A stretch of 16,027 nt of DNA from JAVBMP01 sp031552315 (lineage in GTDB: Bacteria; Desulfobacterota; Desulfovibrionia; Desulfovibrionales; Desulfovibrionaceae): assembly GCA_031552315.1 (NCBI GenBank), contig JAVBMP010000022.1, positions 1 through 16,027 on the forward strand, read 5' to 3'. A program made the position numbers and the translations under genes. The notes under the pieces were generated by a model. That model made no database searches. It was not told the DNA's origin and saw only the letters and a program-made list of their open reading frames with translations. Of this stretch, positions 7,126 through 13,299 are shown piece after piece; the first letter of the stretch is position 1; each line of letters starts with the position of its first letter.

Positions 7126-7167
7126 ATGAATGGAGGAAAACCTGTAACCTTATGGACAAGTGAATGA
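7126..7167 (+). CDS. possible 13-codon leader ORF before the VWA gene
   Basis: ATG 7126 opens a frame of 13 codons (MNGGKPVTLWTSE) ending in TGA at 7165-7167, overlapping the VWA start as ATGA. A second mini-ORF, ATG 7152 to TGA 7163 (MDK), ends directly before the same start. Neither has a well-placed Shine-Dalgarno, although GGAGG lies at 7132-7136. Coupled initiation could explain why the VWA gene lacks its own site. Weak evidence. Confidence 0.25.
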   Translation: MNGGKPVTLWTSE

Positions 7168-8744
7168 TCAAAAAAAATTTTCAATTCCTATTTTCGTTTG
7201 TTTTCGTCATGTTTTTGGTTGCCGGCCTGAGCATTCCCGCGCAGGCCAAAGATATCGCCTATACTGAACAATACAGCCGGGCGGCCATCCCTTCCGGGGC
7301 GTCCAGCGTCATAAACATCCTTATACAATTGGAAGCCCCGGTAGTGCAGGCGCAAAAAAAACGCGCCCCGGTGGCGGTAAGCCTGGTCATTGACTGCTCC
7401 GGTTCCATGAGCGCGGCCAAAAAGCTTGATTATGCCATAGAAGCGGGCAAAACACTGGTGCGCGGCATGGAAGAAAGCGACCAGATGGCCCTTGTGGTGT
7501 ACGCTTCAGACGTGCGGGTGCTGCGCAAAATGGGGCCGCTTACAGACAAGCAGGCCGTCATCAAAATGCTGGAAGGCCTTAGCCCCATGGATTATACCAA
7601 CCTTTCCGGCGGGTTGGAAGGCGGCATAAAGGAACTTGGGCAGTTAAAGGGCAAGGCGTCCGCCAATGAACCGGAAGGACTGGTGCGCCGGGTAATTCTG
7701 CTTTCAGACGGCCTGGCCAACAAAGGCGTGACCAATGGCGAACTGGTGGCGGAAATTGGCGCCAAAGCCAGAAAAAGCGGCTTAAGCGTTTCTTCCATCG
7801 GCCTTGGCACGGACTATGATGAAAACCTTATGCAGCTGCTTGCCCAGCGCGGCGGCGGGGCCTATTATTATGTGAAAGATTCTGAAGACCTGCCCCTTGT
7901 CTTCAAGCAGGAACTGAACATGAGCGCCAACCTTGCCACCCGTGGCCTGCGCTTTTCCTTTGAAGGCCTGCCCGGTGTAAAAGACGTCAAAGTCTACGGC
8001 TACAACACGGAAGAAGAAAATGGCAAGCTGGAAATTGAAAGCAGTGACCTTGGTTCCGGTGAAAAGCGACAGATCCTTCTGCGCGTAACCGCCACCCCGG
8101 AAGCGGGAAAAAGCTTGCAGGAACTTGGCAAGCTGCACATGGAATACAATGACGCGGAAGGCAACAAAAAAGAAGCCGTCATCCCGCTGAAGGTTCAGGT
8201 AGCGGCCGATGCCGCCGCCGCCACAAAACTGGATACGGAAAAAGAGGCGGACCTCAAACAGGCGCGTGAAGAAGCCCTGCTGGTGGATGCAGAAGAAGCC
8301 CAGGTAGCCGCCATGAAGGCGCTGGAAGAAGGCAAGATGGCGGAAGCCAAGGAACTTTTGCGCAAAAACCGTGAAGCGGTAATGGCCGCCCCGGCCAGCC
8401 CGGTTATGAAAAACAAGGCCATTCAGCTTGAAGATGCGGAAAATAATCTTGAAGCGGCCGCCCAAAATATGGAACTGCAAAAAGACATGGTCAAAGGCAG
8501 CAAGGCCGGCATGATGAAAAGCGCCCAGGGCAGCAAACAGTCTTTGATGTTGCAAAAAAATGACAGAGGCTTTATGGTGGAAAAGCTGCAAAATGCGCTG
8601 AAAAGCAAAGGCTTTTATAAAGGAGAAGCCAACGGGGCTTATGACAGCCAGCTTGAAGACGCGGTAAAAGCCTTCCAGAAGGCAAATAATCTTGATCCGG
8701 ACGGAATTGCCGGGCAAGACACCATGAAGGCCCTTGGTTTATAA
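7164..8744 (+). CDS. exported VWA-domain protein with C-terminal peptidoglycan-binding domain
   Basis: The 526-residue protein starts with a signal peptide (KK at 3-4, hydrophobic 8-22, likely cleavage after AQA at 28), so it should be periplasmic. A von Willebrand A domain follows (about 68-255) with a complete MIDAS: DCSGS (77-81), T145 in DYTNLSGG, and D182 in LLSDG, so it should bind a metal and a protein ligand. A beta-rich region (about 258-345) and a long charged helical region (about 350-460) come next. The last 65 residues form a peptidoglycan-binding-like repeat (RGFMVEKLQNAL ... AVKAFQKANNLDPDGIAG). It may tether an envelope assembly to the wall. No Shine-Dalgarno site lies at usual spacing; an in-frame TGA directly before ATG 7164 excludes an earlier start. 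It is followed by a co-oriented M48 protease. Confidence 0.88.
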   Translation: MIKKNFQFLFSFVFVMFLVAGLSIPAQAKDIAYTEQYSRAAIPSGASSVINILIQLEAPVVQAQKKRAPVAVSLVIDCSGSMSAAKKLDYAIEAGKTLVRGMEESDQMALVVYASDVRVLRKMGPLTDKQAVIKMLEGLSPMDYTNLSGGLEGGIKELGQLKGKASANEPEGLVRRVILLSDGLANKGVTNGELVAEIGAKARKSGLSVSSIGLGTDYDENLMQLLAQRGGGAYYYVKDSEDLPLVFKQELNMSANLATRGLRFSFEGLPGVKDVKVYGYNTEEENGKLEIESSDLGSGEKRQILLRVTATPEAGKSLQELGKLHMEYNDAEGNKKEAVIPLKVQVAADAAAATKLDTEKEADLKQAREEALLVDAEEAQVAAMKALEEGKMAEAKELLRKNREAVMAAPASPVMKNKAIQLEDAENNLEAAAQNMELQKDMVKGSKAGMMKSAQGSKQSLMLQKNDRGFMVEKLQNALKSKGFYKGEANGAYDSQLEDAVKAFQKANNLDPDGIAGQDTMKALGL

Positions 8745-8755
8745 AGAGTTTTAAT

Positions 8756-8809
8756 CAGGGGGGATATTCCCCCCTGCCCCCCGGCATGTATCGCCCTATG
8801 CTGCCGGGG
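8756..8809 (+). promoter_or_regulatory. two consecutive GC stem-loops between the VWA and protease genes
   Basis: CAGGGGGGA (8756-8764) pairs perfectly with TCCCCCCTG (8768-8776) around TAT. CCCCGGCA (8779-8786) then pairs with TGCCGGGG (8802-8809), ending six nt before the AGGGG ribosome-binding site of the protease gene. Neither has a T tract, so these may be a weak terminator, a processing site, or control of protease translation. The first right arm and second left arm are both C-runs, so the G-run could pair with either. Confidence 0.5.
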
Positions 8810-8823
8810 TATTGAGGGGTGTT

Positions 8824-10230
8824 ATGAAAAAGTTTTTTTTGCGCAAGTTTTTTGCGCTGGCTCTGCTGTTTTTTTGCGTTCCGTTGTTTTTAACTTCTCC
8901 GGCCGGGGCTTTTTGGGAATTTGGCATAAGCGACGAGGCGGAACTGGGGCGCAAGTTCAACGTGCTGGTGCGTTCCCGCCTGCCTTTGGTGCTTGACCCG
9001 GAAGTAGTGGATTATGTTGAAGACCTGGTTCAGCGCCTTTCTTCCCACCTGCCGCCCCAGCCCTTCCCTTTTCAAGTAAGCGTGTTGCGCCATAACGCGG
9101 TAAACGCCTTTGCCACGCCAGGCGGTTACATTTTTGTGCATACCGGCCTGATTATGGCTATGGAAACCGAAGGCGAACTTGCCGGGGTGCTGGCCCATGA
9201 AATGGCCCACGTAACCCAGCGCCATGTGGCGCACAATATTGAAAAAAGCCAAAAAATGGGCATTTTGGGCCTGCTTGGCATGTTGGCCGGCATTTTTATT
9301 GGCGGTGAAGGCGGGCAAGCCGCGGTTGCCGGTTCCATGGCCGCTTCCCAGGCCGCCATGCTAAGCTACAGCCGTTCAGACGAATATGACGCGGATCAGG
9401 TGGGCATGGGGTATTTGCTGGCTGCCGGTTACGCGCCGCAAAACTTTGTAGATTCTTTCAAAATTATGCGCCAAAAGGTATTTTTTAGCGGCGGGCGAGA
9501 AATTCCCACCTACCTTTCCACCCACCCGGCCCTGAATGACCGCATAAACGACATGCAGGCCAGGGTAAACGCCATGTCCGCGCAGGTGCGCAACCGGCGG
9601 GAAAATGACACGCGTTTTTTGCGCATTCAAGCCCTGGTGTACGGGCATTTTGGTGAAGAAAATACCGCGCGGGAATTTTTTAACCGCCAGCTTTCCGGCA
9701 AAAACCGCTGCAATTCCTTGATGGGACTGGGCATTTTGAACGGACGCACAAACCGCATCAAGGAAGCCGGTGATTTTTTTGACCAGGCCATGAACTGCGC
9801 CCCCAAAGATGAACTTGTCATGCGTGAGGCCGGCGTTTTCAACTACACCAAAGGAGAAAGCGGCAAAAGCGAAGAATATTTGCGCAAGGCCATAGCCTTG
9901 AAGCCCAACGACTATTACGCCACCTTCTACCTGGCCCGCCTTATGGCTGACCGGGGCAACACGACAGAGGCCGGCAACTATTACCGGGAAATTCTGCGCC
10001 GCCTGCCGGAAGATTCTGAAGTGCACTATTATTACGCCATGGCCCTGGGGCAAGAAAAAAAGCTGTTCGCGGCCCATTTGCACATGGCCTACTGCTACCT
10101 TTACGCCAACAGTGAAGCGCGGGTGGAACAGTACATAAAAAAGGCCGCCCAATATGCGGACGGGGCGGATCAAAAAAAACAGCTGGAAGACTTCAAGAAA
10201 AAGTATGCGGAACGCAAAGAGTTTTGGTAA
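8824..10230 (+). CDS. M48-family metalloprotease with TPR domain (BepA/YfgC-like)
   Basis: BepA-type proteases act in the periplasm as quality-control proteases and chaperones for outer-membrane protein and LPS-transport assembly. From ATG 8824 the product has 468 residues. It shows a signal peptide (1 to about 29, ending PAGA), a zinc protease domain with HEMAH (125-129; H125, E126, H129) and the third ligand E187 in SDEYDADQVG, and a C-terminal TPR array (about 265-450). I chose ATG 8824 rather than the in-frame TTG at 8812 because AGGGG sits 4 nt upstream of it and the signal peptide then starts MKKFF. It follows the VWA gene by 79 nt containing two GC hairpins, so the two may share a transcript. 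Ends in a K/E-rich tail. Confidence 0.92.
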   Translation: MKKFFLRKFFALALLFFCVPLFLTSPAGAFWEFGISDEAELGRKFNVLVRSRLPLVLDPEVVDYVEDLVQRLSSHLPPQPFPFQVSVLRHNAVNAFATPGGYIFVHTGLIMAMETEGELAGVLAHEMAHVTQRHVAHNIEKSQKMGILGLLGMLAGIFIGGEGGQAAVAGSMAASQAAMLSYSRSDEYDADQVGMGYLLAAGYAPQNFVDSFKIMRQKVFFSGGREIPTYLSTHPALNDRINDMQARVNAMSAQVRNRRENDTRFLRIQALVYGHFGEENTAREFFNRQLSGKNRCNSLMGLGILNGRTNRIKEAGDFFDQAMNCAPKDELVMREAGVFNYTKGESGKSEEYLRKAIALKPNDYYATFYLARLMADRGNTTEAGNYYREILRRLPEDSEVHYYYAMALGQEKKLFAAHLHMAYCYLYANSEARVEQYIKKAAQYADGADQKKQLEDFKKKYAERKEFW

Positions 10231-10234
10231 ATTG

Positions 10235-10254
10235 AGGCCATTGTGCAATGGCCT
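10235..10254. repeat. dispersed palindromic element, copy after the protease gene
   Basis: Arms AGGCCATTG (10235-10243) and CAATGGCCT (10246-10254) are perfectly complementary. The site starts 4 nt after the protease stop codon, so here it can only act as a 3'-end structure or a DNA-level site. Confidence 0.75.
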
Positions 10255-10265
10255 AAAATAAAACA

Positions 10266-10320
10266 CCGCCCGGGATCCATGCCGCGCAAATGCGGCCTGA
10301 ACCCCGGGCGGATTATGTTT
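10266..10320 (+). terminator. two-part GC stem-loop with T-rich tail
   Basis: CCGCCCGGG (10266-10274) pairs with CCCGGGCGG (10303-10311). An inner GCCGC/GCGGC hairpin (10281-10285, 10292-10296) lies inside the loop. ATTATGTTTT follows, so it should terminate transcription from the protease gene. On the other strand it lies about 110 nt beyond the receiver-TPR stop. Confidence 0.7.
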
Positions 10321-10427
10321 TAAGCAAGACCGGCAAAAAAACCTGCGGCAAAACGCCCGGCTATTCTCCCCACCTGCTCCCCTTGGCTGCTTGCTCCGGC
10401 TACTTGCCCGGCCTGACAGCCCGAATT

Positions 10428-11906
10428 TTACACCTGCGCGTTGGCTTCGCGCAAGCTGCGCGCCGTATGCCCGGCCACTGTCAGCACAGTGTAAAGCATG
10501 GGGAAGCGCTTCCAAAAGCCGGAAGGTTCCTCTTCCCGTTCCACTTCCGCCGGGGGCATCAGGCGGTTCATAATATTACGGGCCGCGGTTTCATGTCCAC
10601 GGCGTTGCAGGGCGCGGCAGACCATGCCCAGAGAATGTTCCGGGTTATCCGTAAACTGGCAGGCCCGGCTTATGCTCAGGTGCAGGGGGCCGCAATCCAC
10701 TTCCCGCTGCATGTCTATAAATATTCCGGCGGCGGCATCATAATTGCCTGCTTCCATCAAATCAACGGCAGCTTCCATAAGCGGGTCACTGTCTCTGAAG
10801 CGCCCCCGGGTTCCTTCCGGCAAGCGGGAAAAAATGGCCCGCGCCCGTTCGGTATCTCCCTTGCGCGCATAAATGGAACCCGCCCGGTGCAACCACTTCA
10901 GCAACGCGCCCTGATCCCTGTTTTGTCTGGCAACTTGCGCCAGGCCAAGGCAGGCGTCCACATTCAAAGGGTCAAGCCCGATAACGCGCAAAAAGGCGGC
11001 CTCGGCCTGGTCAGTGGCCTCGGTGGAACCTTCCCGCAGACGCTCATGCCCGCTTGCCAGATAAAAAGCCGCATCCTTTTCCGCCCTGCCGCGCCCGGAA
11101 TTTCTGGGGCCAGTGGCGGAAGAAGGGACAGCCGGGCCATTGGGGCGGGCTGCGGGGTCATCCGCACGGGCACCGGGGCAGGCTGTGGAATGGCTACCGG
11201 AGCAGCCAGCGGAATGGCCAGCGGAATGGCCAGCGGAATGGCCTGTGGAATGGCCCGCGAAATGGCCCGCGAAATGATCTGCGGAGCCAGAAACAGCCGG
11301 ATTGCCAGAAGCCGCCAAAGCATGCGGCTTGTCCCGTTCAGAAAGCGCTGCGTGGCCCATGGTGTCGCCTGTGGCCGAAAGCGGCCTGGCCGCGCCGGAC
11401 ATGGCCACGCCGGACATGGCCGGACGCGCCCTGTCCGGAAAAAAGGCAAAGCGCATGGCCGGGGCGGCTTCCGCTTCTTGCCGCGCCTGTTCGGCCTGTT
11501 GCGGGTTGGCGAGTTGCAGCAGTGTATTGGCCAGCGCGCCAAGGGCATAGGGGCGGGAAAGCGCAGCATCCGCCCCGGCGTTCAGGACGCGGGCGCGCAA
11601 TTCCGGGTTATGGCTGTTCAATAAAACCAGCGCGGGGCAGGCAAGTCCCGCCTGGCCGCGCAGGGTATTTATAAAGCCCGGCAAATCGCCGCCGGGCAAG
11701 TCTTCATGGCATACCACAATATGCGTGGCCGTATTCGCGCCGCGTGCGCCGTTCGCTTCTTCCCGCAAAAAGGCCAAGGCCTCCGCTTCACAGGAAAAAA
11801 AGCGAATATGCCGCGCCCCGGCCTGGCGCAAGGCCGCCCGGTCAACGCTGACGGAATTTTCATTACGCGCAAGCAGTAACACGTTGTAAGAGCTTTGAAT
11901 GGTCAT
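10428..11906 (-). CDS. degenerate receiver-domain protein with His/Gly/Ser repeat linker and TPR tail
   Basis: The 492-residue protein opens with a receiver-like alpha/beta domain (about 6-132) that keeps hydrophobic strands but lost the chemistry: the N-terminal acidic pair is A13-R14, the phospho-acceptor position before LP is H67 (sequence CHEDLPG), and the switch lysine is R118 (LSRPY). It is therefore a pseudo-receiver, unlikely to be phosphorylated. Residues about 140-280 are low-complexity, including GHSAGHSAGHSAGH near 221-234, encoded by a 12-bp DNA repeat. TPR-like helices follow (about 285-425). The C-terminus (GFWKRFPMLYTVLTVAGHTA, 463-482) is moderately hydrophobic but has charged residues. 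No output DNA-binding domain is seen, so it probably acts by protein contact. AGCGGAG lies upstream of ATG 11906 and is a usable ribosome-binding site. Specific function unknown. Confidence 0.82.
   Translation of the reverse strand: MTIQSSYNVLLLARNENSVSVDRAALRQAGARHIRFFSCEAEALAFLREEANGARGANTATHIVVCHEDLPGGDLPGFINTLRGQAGLACPALVLLNSHNPELRARVLNAGADAALSRPYALGALANTLLQLANPQQAEQARQEAEAAPAMRFAFFPDRARPAMSGVAMSGAARPLSATGDTMGHAALSERDKPHALAASGNPAVSGSADHFAGHFAGHSTGHSAGHSAGHSAGCSGSHSTACPGARADDPAARPNGPAVPSSATGPRNSGRGRAEKDAAFYLASGHERLREGSTEATDQAEAAFLRVIGLDPLNVDACLGLAQVARQNRDQGALLKWLHRAGSIYARKGDTERARAIFSRLPEGTRGRFRDSDPLMEAAVDLMEAGNYDAAAGIFIDMQREVDCGPLHLSISRACQFTDNPEHSLGMVCRALQRRGHETAARNIMNRLMPPAEVEREEEPSGFWKRFPMLYTVLTVAGHTARSLREANAQV
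11184..11279 (-). repeat. 12-bp in-frame minisatellite in the receiver-TPR gene
   Basis: Eight consecutive 12-bp units with plus-strand consensus AGCGGAATGGCC lie here; the three at 11208-11243 are identical. They encode four-residue GHSA/GHFA units. A separate 15-bp repeat (GCCGGACATGGCCAC-like) lies at about 11395-11425. Unit length preserves the frame, so copy number could vary without killing the gene. Confidence 0.85.
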
Positions 11907-11920
11907 TTTATCGCTCCGCT

Positions 11921-11948
11921 TGCTACATTCGTTTCACAAAATGTAGCA
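11921..11948. repeat. inverted repeat upstream of the receiver-TPR gene
   Basis: TGCTACATT (11921-11929) is repeated inverted as AATGTAGCA (11940-11948) with a 10-nt spacer, 15 nt upstream of the start codon at 11906. It could be an operator for a dimeric regulator or a leader stem-loop; no clear promoter boxes overlap it. Confidence 0.45.
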
Positions 11949-11979
11949 TAAAATCCACAAAACGCAAAATCACTGTCCC

Positions 11980-12012
11980 GCGGGGGCGCTGGCGCCGACT
12001 CTTCACCCCCGC
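11980..12012 (-). terminator. possible terminator after the zinc-ribbon gene
   Basis: GCGGGGG (11980-11986) pairs with CCCCCGC (12006-12012), with a GGCGCC palindrome in the loop. On the minus strand it begins 6 nt after the zinc-ribbon stop and is followed by GATTTTGCGTTTTG, a broken T tract. Termination may be partial, with read-through into the receiver-TPR gene. Confidence 0.42.
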
Positions 12013-12018
12013 TGGCCT

Positions 12019-12534
12019 TTACGCCTGTTTGGGAAAAGGTATGATTTTGGCTCTGTGTTCAATTTGTGCCGGAGCTGCCTCGGCAGGTGAGCCTTCCACA
12101 TGCGCGTCCGAACCCGCAAAGGCCCGGATCGCCCCAAGGGCGGCCGCCTGTTCCATTACGCGCTGCATGGCCTGTTCCTGCCGGGCCTTCCCCAAAGCCC
12201 CGGAACGTTCATAAACTTCGCCGCATGAAGCGCAACGGCGCGGATAAATATCTGTTATCCGCGTCAAAATGCCATCTTTGTTGTAGCAGTTGGGGCAGAA
12301 CGGCCCCTGCTTGATGCTGCCGGTAATCAGCCAAAAAAAGCTGCCGTCAAACACCAAATTGCGCGCCAGGTACAAAACATCTTCATATTCCTGCACCTGC
12401 GTTTTAAGATTTTGATTTTCTTGACAAAGGTCTACATAGCGATGCTGTAGTTCACTTAATTCTGACCGGGCTTCTTCAAATTGCCCTTTAAGAAATAGAT
12501 CATAGACAGACTTAAATCTGTAATATTCCAACAT
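12019..12534 (-). CDS. coiled-coil zinc-ribbon protein of unknown function
   Basis: I do not recognise a named family. The 171-residue protein has a helical, coiled-coil-like N-terminus (about 15-55, rich in E, Q, L), a short hydrophobic segment (about 54-71), then a zinc-ribbon made of CPNC (80-83) and CASC (101-104). The C-terminal third is Ala/Glu-rich and ends in a KIIPFPKQA tail. No signal peptide is seen, so it is probably cytoplasmic. The ribosome-binding site AGGGAGAG precedes ATG 12534. Its leader carries a three-part stem at 12570-12620. It is followed on the same strand by the receiver-TPR gene after 112 nt, and is divergent from the DUF2325 gene, so the region between may control both. 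A nucleic-acid or protein-interaction role is a guess from the zinc ribbon. Confidence 0.72.
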   Translation of the reverse strand: MLEYYRFKSVYDLFLKGQFEEARSELSELQHRYVDLCQENQNLKTQVQEYEDVLYLARNLVFDGSFFWLITGSIKQGPFCPNCYNKDGILTRITDIYPRRCASCGEVYERSGALGKARQEQAMQRVMEQAAALGAIRAFAGSDAHVEGSPAEAAPAQIEHRAKIIPFPKQA

Positions 12535-12569
12535 GGCCTCTCTCCCTGAGTATCAAGACCGCCTTCCAT

Positions 12570-12620
12570 GGCAGTCCACCCATCTTTTCGGCTAGGGTGG
12601 AAAAATCTTTAGACCGTGCC
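12570..12620 (-). promoter_or_regulatory. structured segment in the leader of the zinc-ribbon gene
   Basis: GGCA (12570-12573) pairs with TGCC (12617-12620), GTC (12574-12576) with GAC (12612-12614), and CACCC (12577-12581) with GGGTG (12595-12599), giving a coaxial stem with a 13-nt loop and an asymmetric A/T-rich internal loop. It begins 36 nt upstream of the start codon. I could not match it to a riboswitch class I know. Confidence 0.35.
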
Positions 12621-12647
12621 GGCAAAAGGTGCCTTTTACCCTCAATC

Positions 12648-12717
12648 TGTGTTATAAATTATTTTATTTCACGCAGATACCGCAAGAATATATTGGCAGG
12701 TTTCTGTTTATAACACA
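12648..12717. repeat. 11-bp perfect inverted repeat upstream of the Fur-box promoter
   Basis: TGTGTTATAAA (12648-12658) recurs inverted as TTTATAACACA (12707-12717) with 48 nt between. The inner arm ends 8 nt before the -35 box of the DUF2325 promoter. The site might bind a regulator at two half-sites or mark a leader structure. Confidence 0.4.
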
Positions 12718-12724
12718 TTCTCCA

Positions 12725-12753
12725 TTGACATTGAAAACCATTTTCATTATCTT
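12725..12753 (+). promoter_or_regulatory. sigma-70 promoter of the DUF2325 gene
   Basis: A perfect -35 box TTGACA (12725-12730) is followed after 17 nt by TATCTT (12748-12753). It lies about 90 nt upstream of the DUF2325 start, and the Fur-like box fills the spacer. Confidence 0.65.
12733..12751. promoter_or_regulatory. Fur-box-like operator
   Basis: The 19-mer GAAAACCATTTTCATTATC matches the classical Fur consensus GATAATGATAATCATTATC at 14 of 19 positions, with the right half (TCATTATC) perfect. It overlaps the -35/-10 spacer, so iron-loaded Fur would block RNA polymerase. This is inferred from sequence only. Confidence 0.6.
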
Positions 12754-12845
12754 GCAAAAAAGATCAGAACAAACCCGATTCAGGCAGTGCAGCGGGCAGC
12801 AAAAAATTCGCAGACCGGAACCTATTTTTTTTCAGGAGGCTTATT

Positions 12846-13136
12846 ATGTGCGTGGGAATTATTGGCGGCGTGTGCGGCAACAAGTGCAATTACCGGGTAG
12901 AGGCTGAAAAATACGGATTTTCCGCCAAAATGTTTTCCGGGCATGAAAGAAATTTTGTAAAAAACCTTGGCAGCCTTGACCTTATGCTAATTATAACCAA
13001 CTGCGTTTCGCATTCCGCCAGAAACTTGGCCCTGCGCTATGCCCAAAGCAATGATATTCCGGTAAAAATGTTGCACGCCAAGGGCGTTTCCGCTATAGGT
13101 AACTCATTGATGGAGTTTGCGACAGACAACAATTAA
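12846..13136 (+). CDS. DUF2325 domain protein, predicted Fur-regulated
   Basis: The 96-residue protein is essentially one DUF2325 domain: MCVGIIGG at the start, then LDLMLIITNCVSHSARNLAL (45-64) and PVKMLHAKGVSAIGNSL (72-88), which match the family's TxxVSHs and (K/R)GvS signatures. Cysteines at 2, 10, 14 and 53 could bind a metal, with C10/C14 a CxxxC pair. Biochemical role of the family is not known to me. It has a strong ribosome-binding site (AGGAGG, 6 nt before ATG), a good promoter and a Fur-like box, which points to expression when iron is scarce. It is separated from aroK by a nested palindrome, so it is probably monocistronic. Confidence 0.88.
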   Translation: MCVGIIGGVCGNKCNYRVEAEKYGFSAKMFSGHERNFVKNLGSLDLMLIITNCVSHSARNLALRYAQSNDIPVKMLHAKGVSAIGNSLMEFATDNN

Positions 13137-13142
13137 GGCAGC

Positions 13143-13286
13143 GGATAGCGCTTCAAAAAAGGCAAATTTTGTCCTGCGGCAAAAAAGAATTTTTTATACA
13201 AGGGCTGTATCCTTACCGCGCACGCTTGAATAAAAAAAATTCTGACGCGGGCAACAGACAAAAGCCACCTTTTGGCGGCGCTATCC
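13143..13286. repeat. nested 144-bp imperfect palindrome
   Basis: Several arms are arranged around nearly one centre (about 13214): GGATAGCGC (13143-13151) with GCGCTATCC (13278-13286); TTTTGTC (13167-13173) with GACAAAA (13257-13263); CCTGCG (13173-13178) with CGCGGG (13246-13251, one G-U); GAATTTTTT (13187-13195) with AAAAAATTC (13234-13242). A small ATACA/TGTAT hairpin (13196-13210) lies inside. The element fills almost all of the gap between the DUF2325 stop and the aroK start. It may be a structured RNA, a leader, or a MITE-like remnant. Confidence 0.6.
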
Positions 13287-13299
13287 ACCGCGAGGCGGC

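Noticed and set aside
7782..8717. Minus-strand ORF of 311 codons inside the VWA gene
   Set aside because: Shadow of a well-supported exported protein; no ribosome site or domain.
8812..8823. TTG start for the M48 protease
   Set aside because: ATG 8824 has AGGGG at good spacing and gives a normal signal peptide; the TTG has no site.
11184..11279. Possible CRISPR array
   Set aside because: Units are 12 bp without spacers, in frame within a coding gene; no cas genes nearby.
10290..11624. Long plus-strand ORF of 444 codons opposite the receiver-TPR gene
   Set aside because: It is the shadow of the minus-strand gene, with no ribosome site or recognisable domain; its apparent length comes from the GC-rich third positions and 12-bp repeats.
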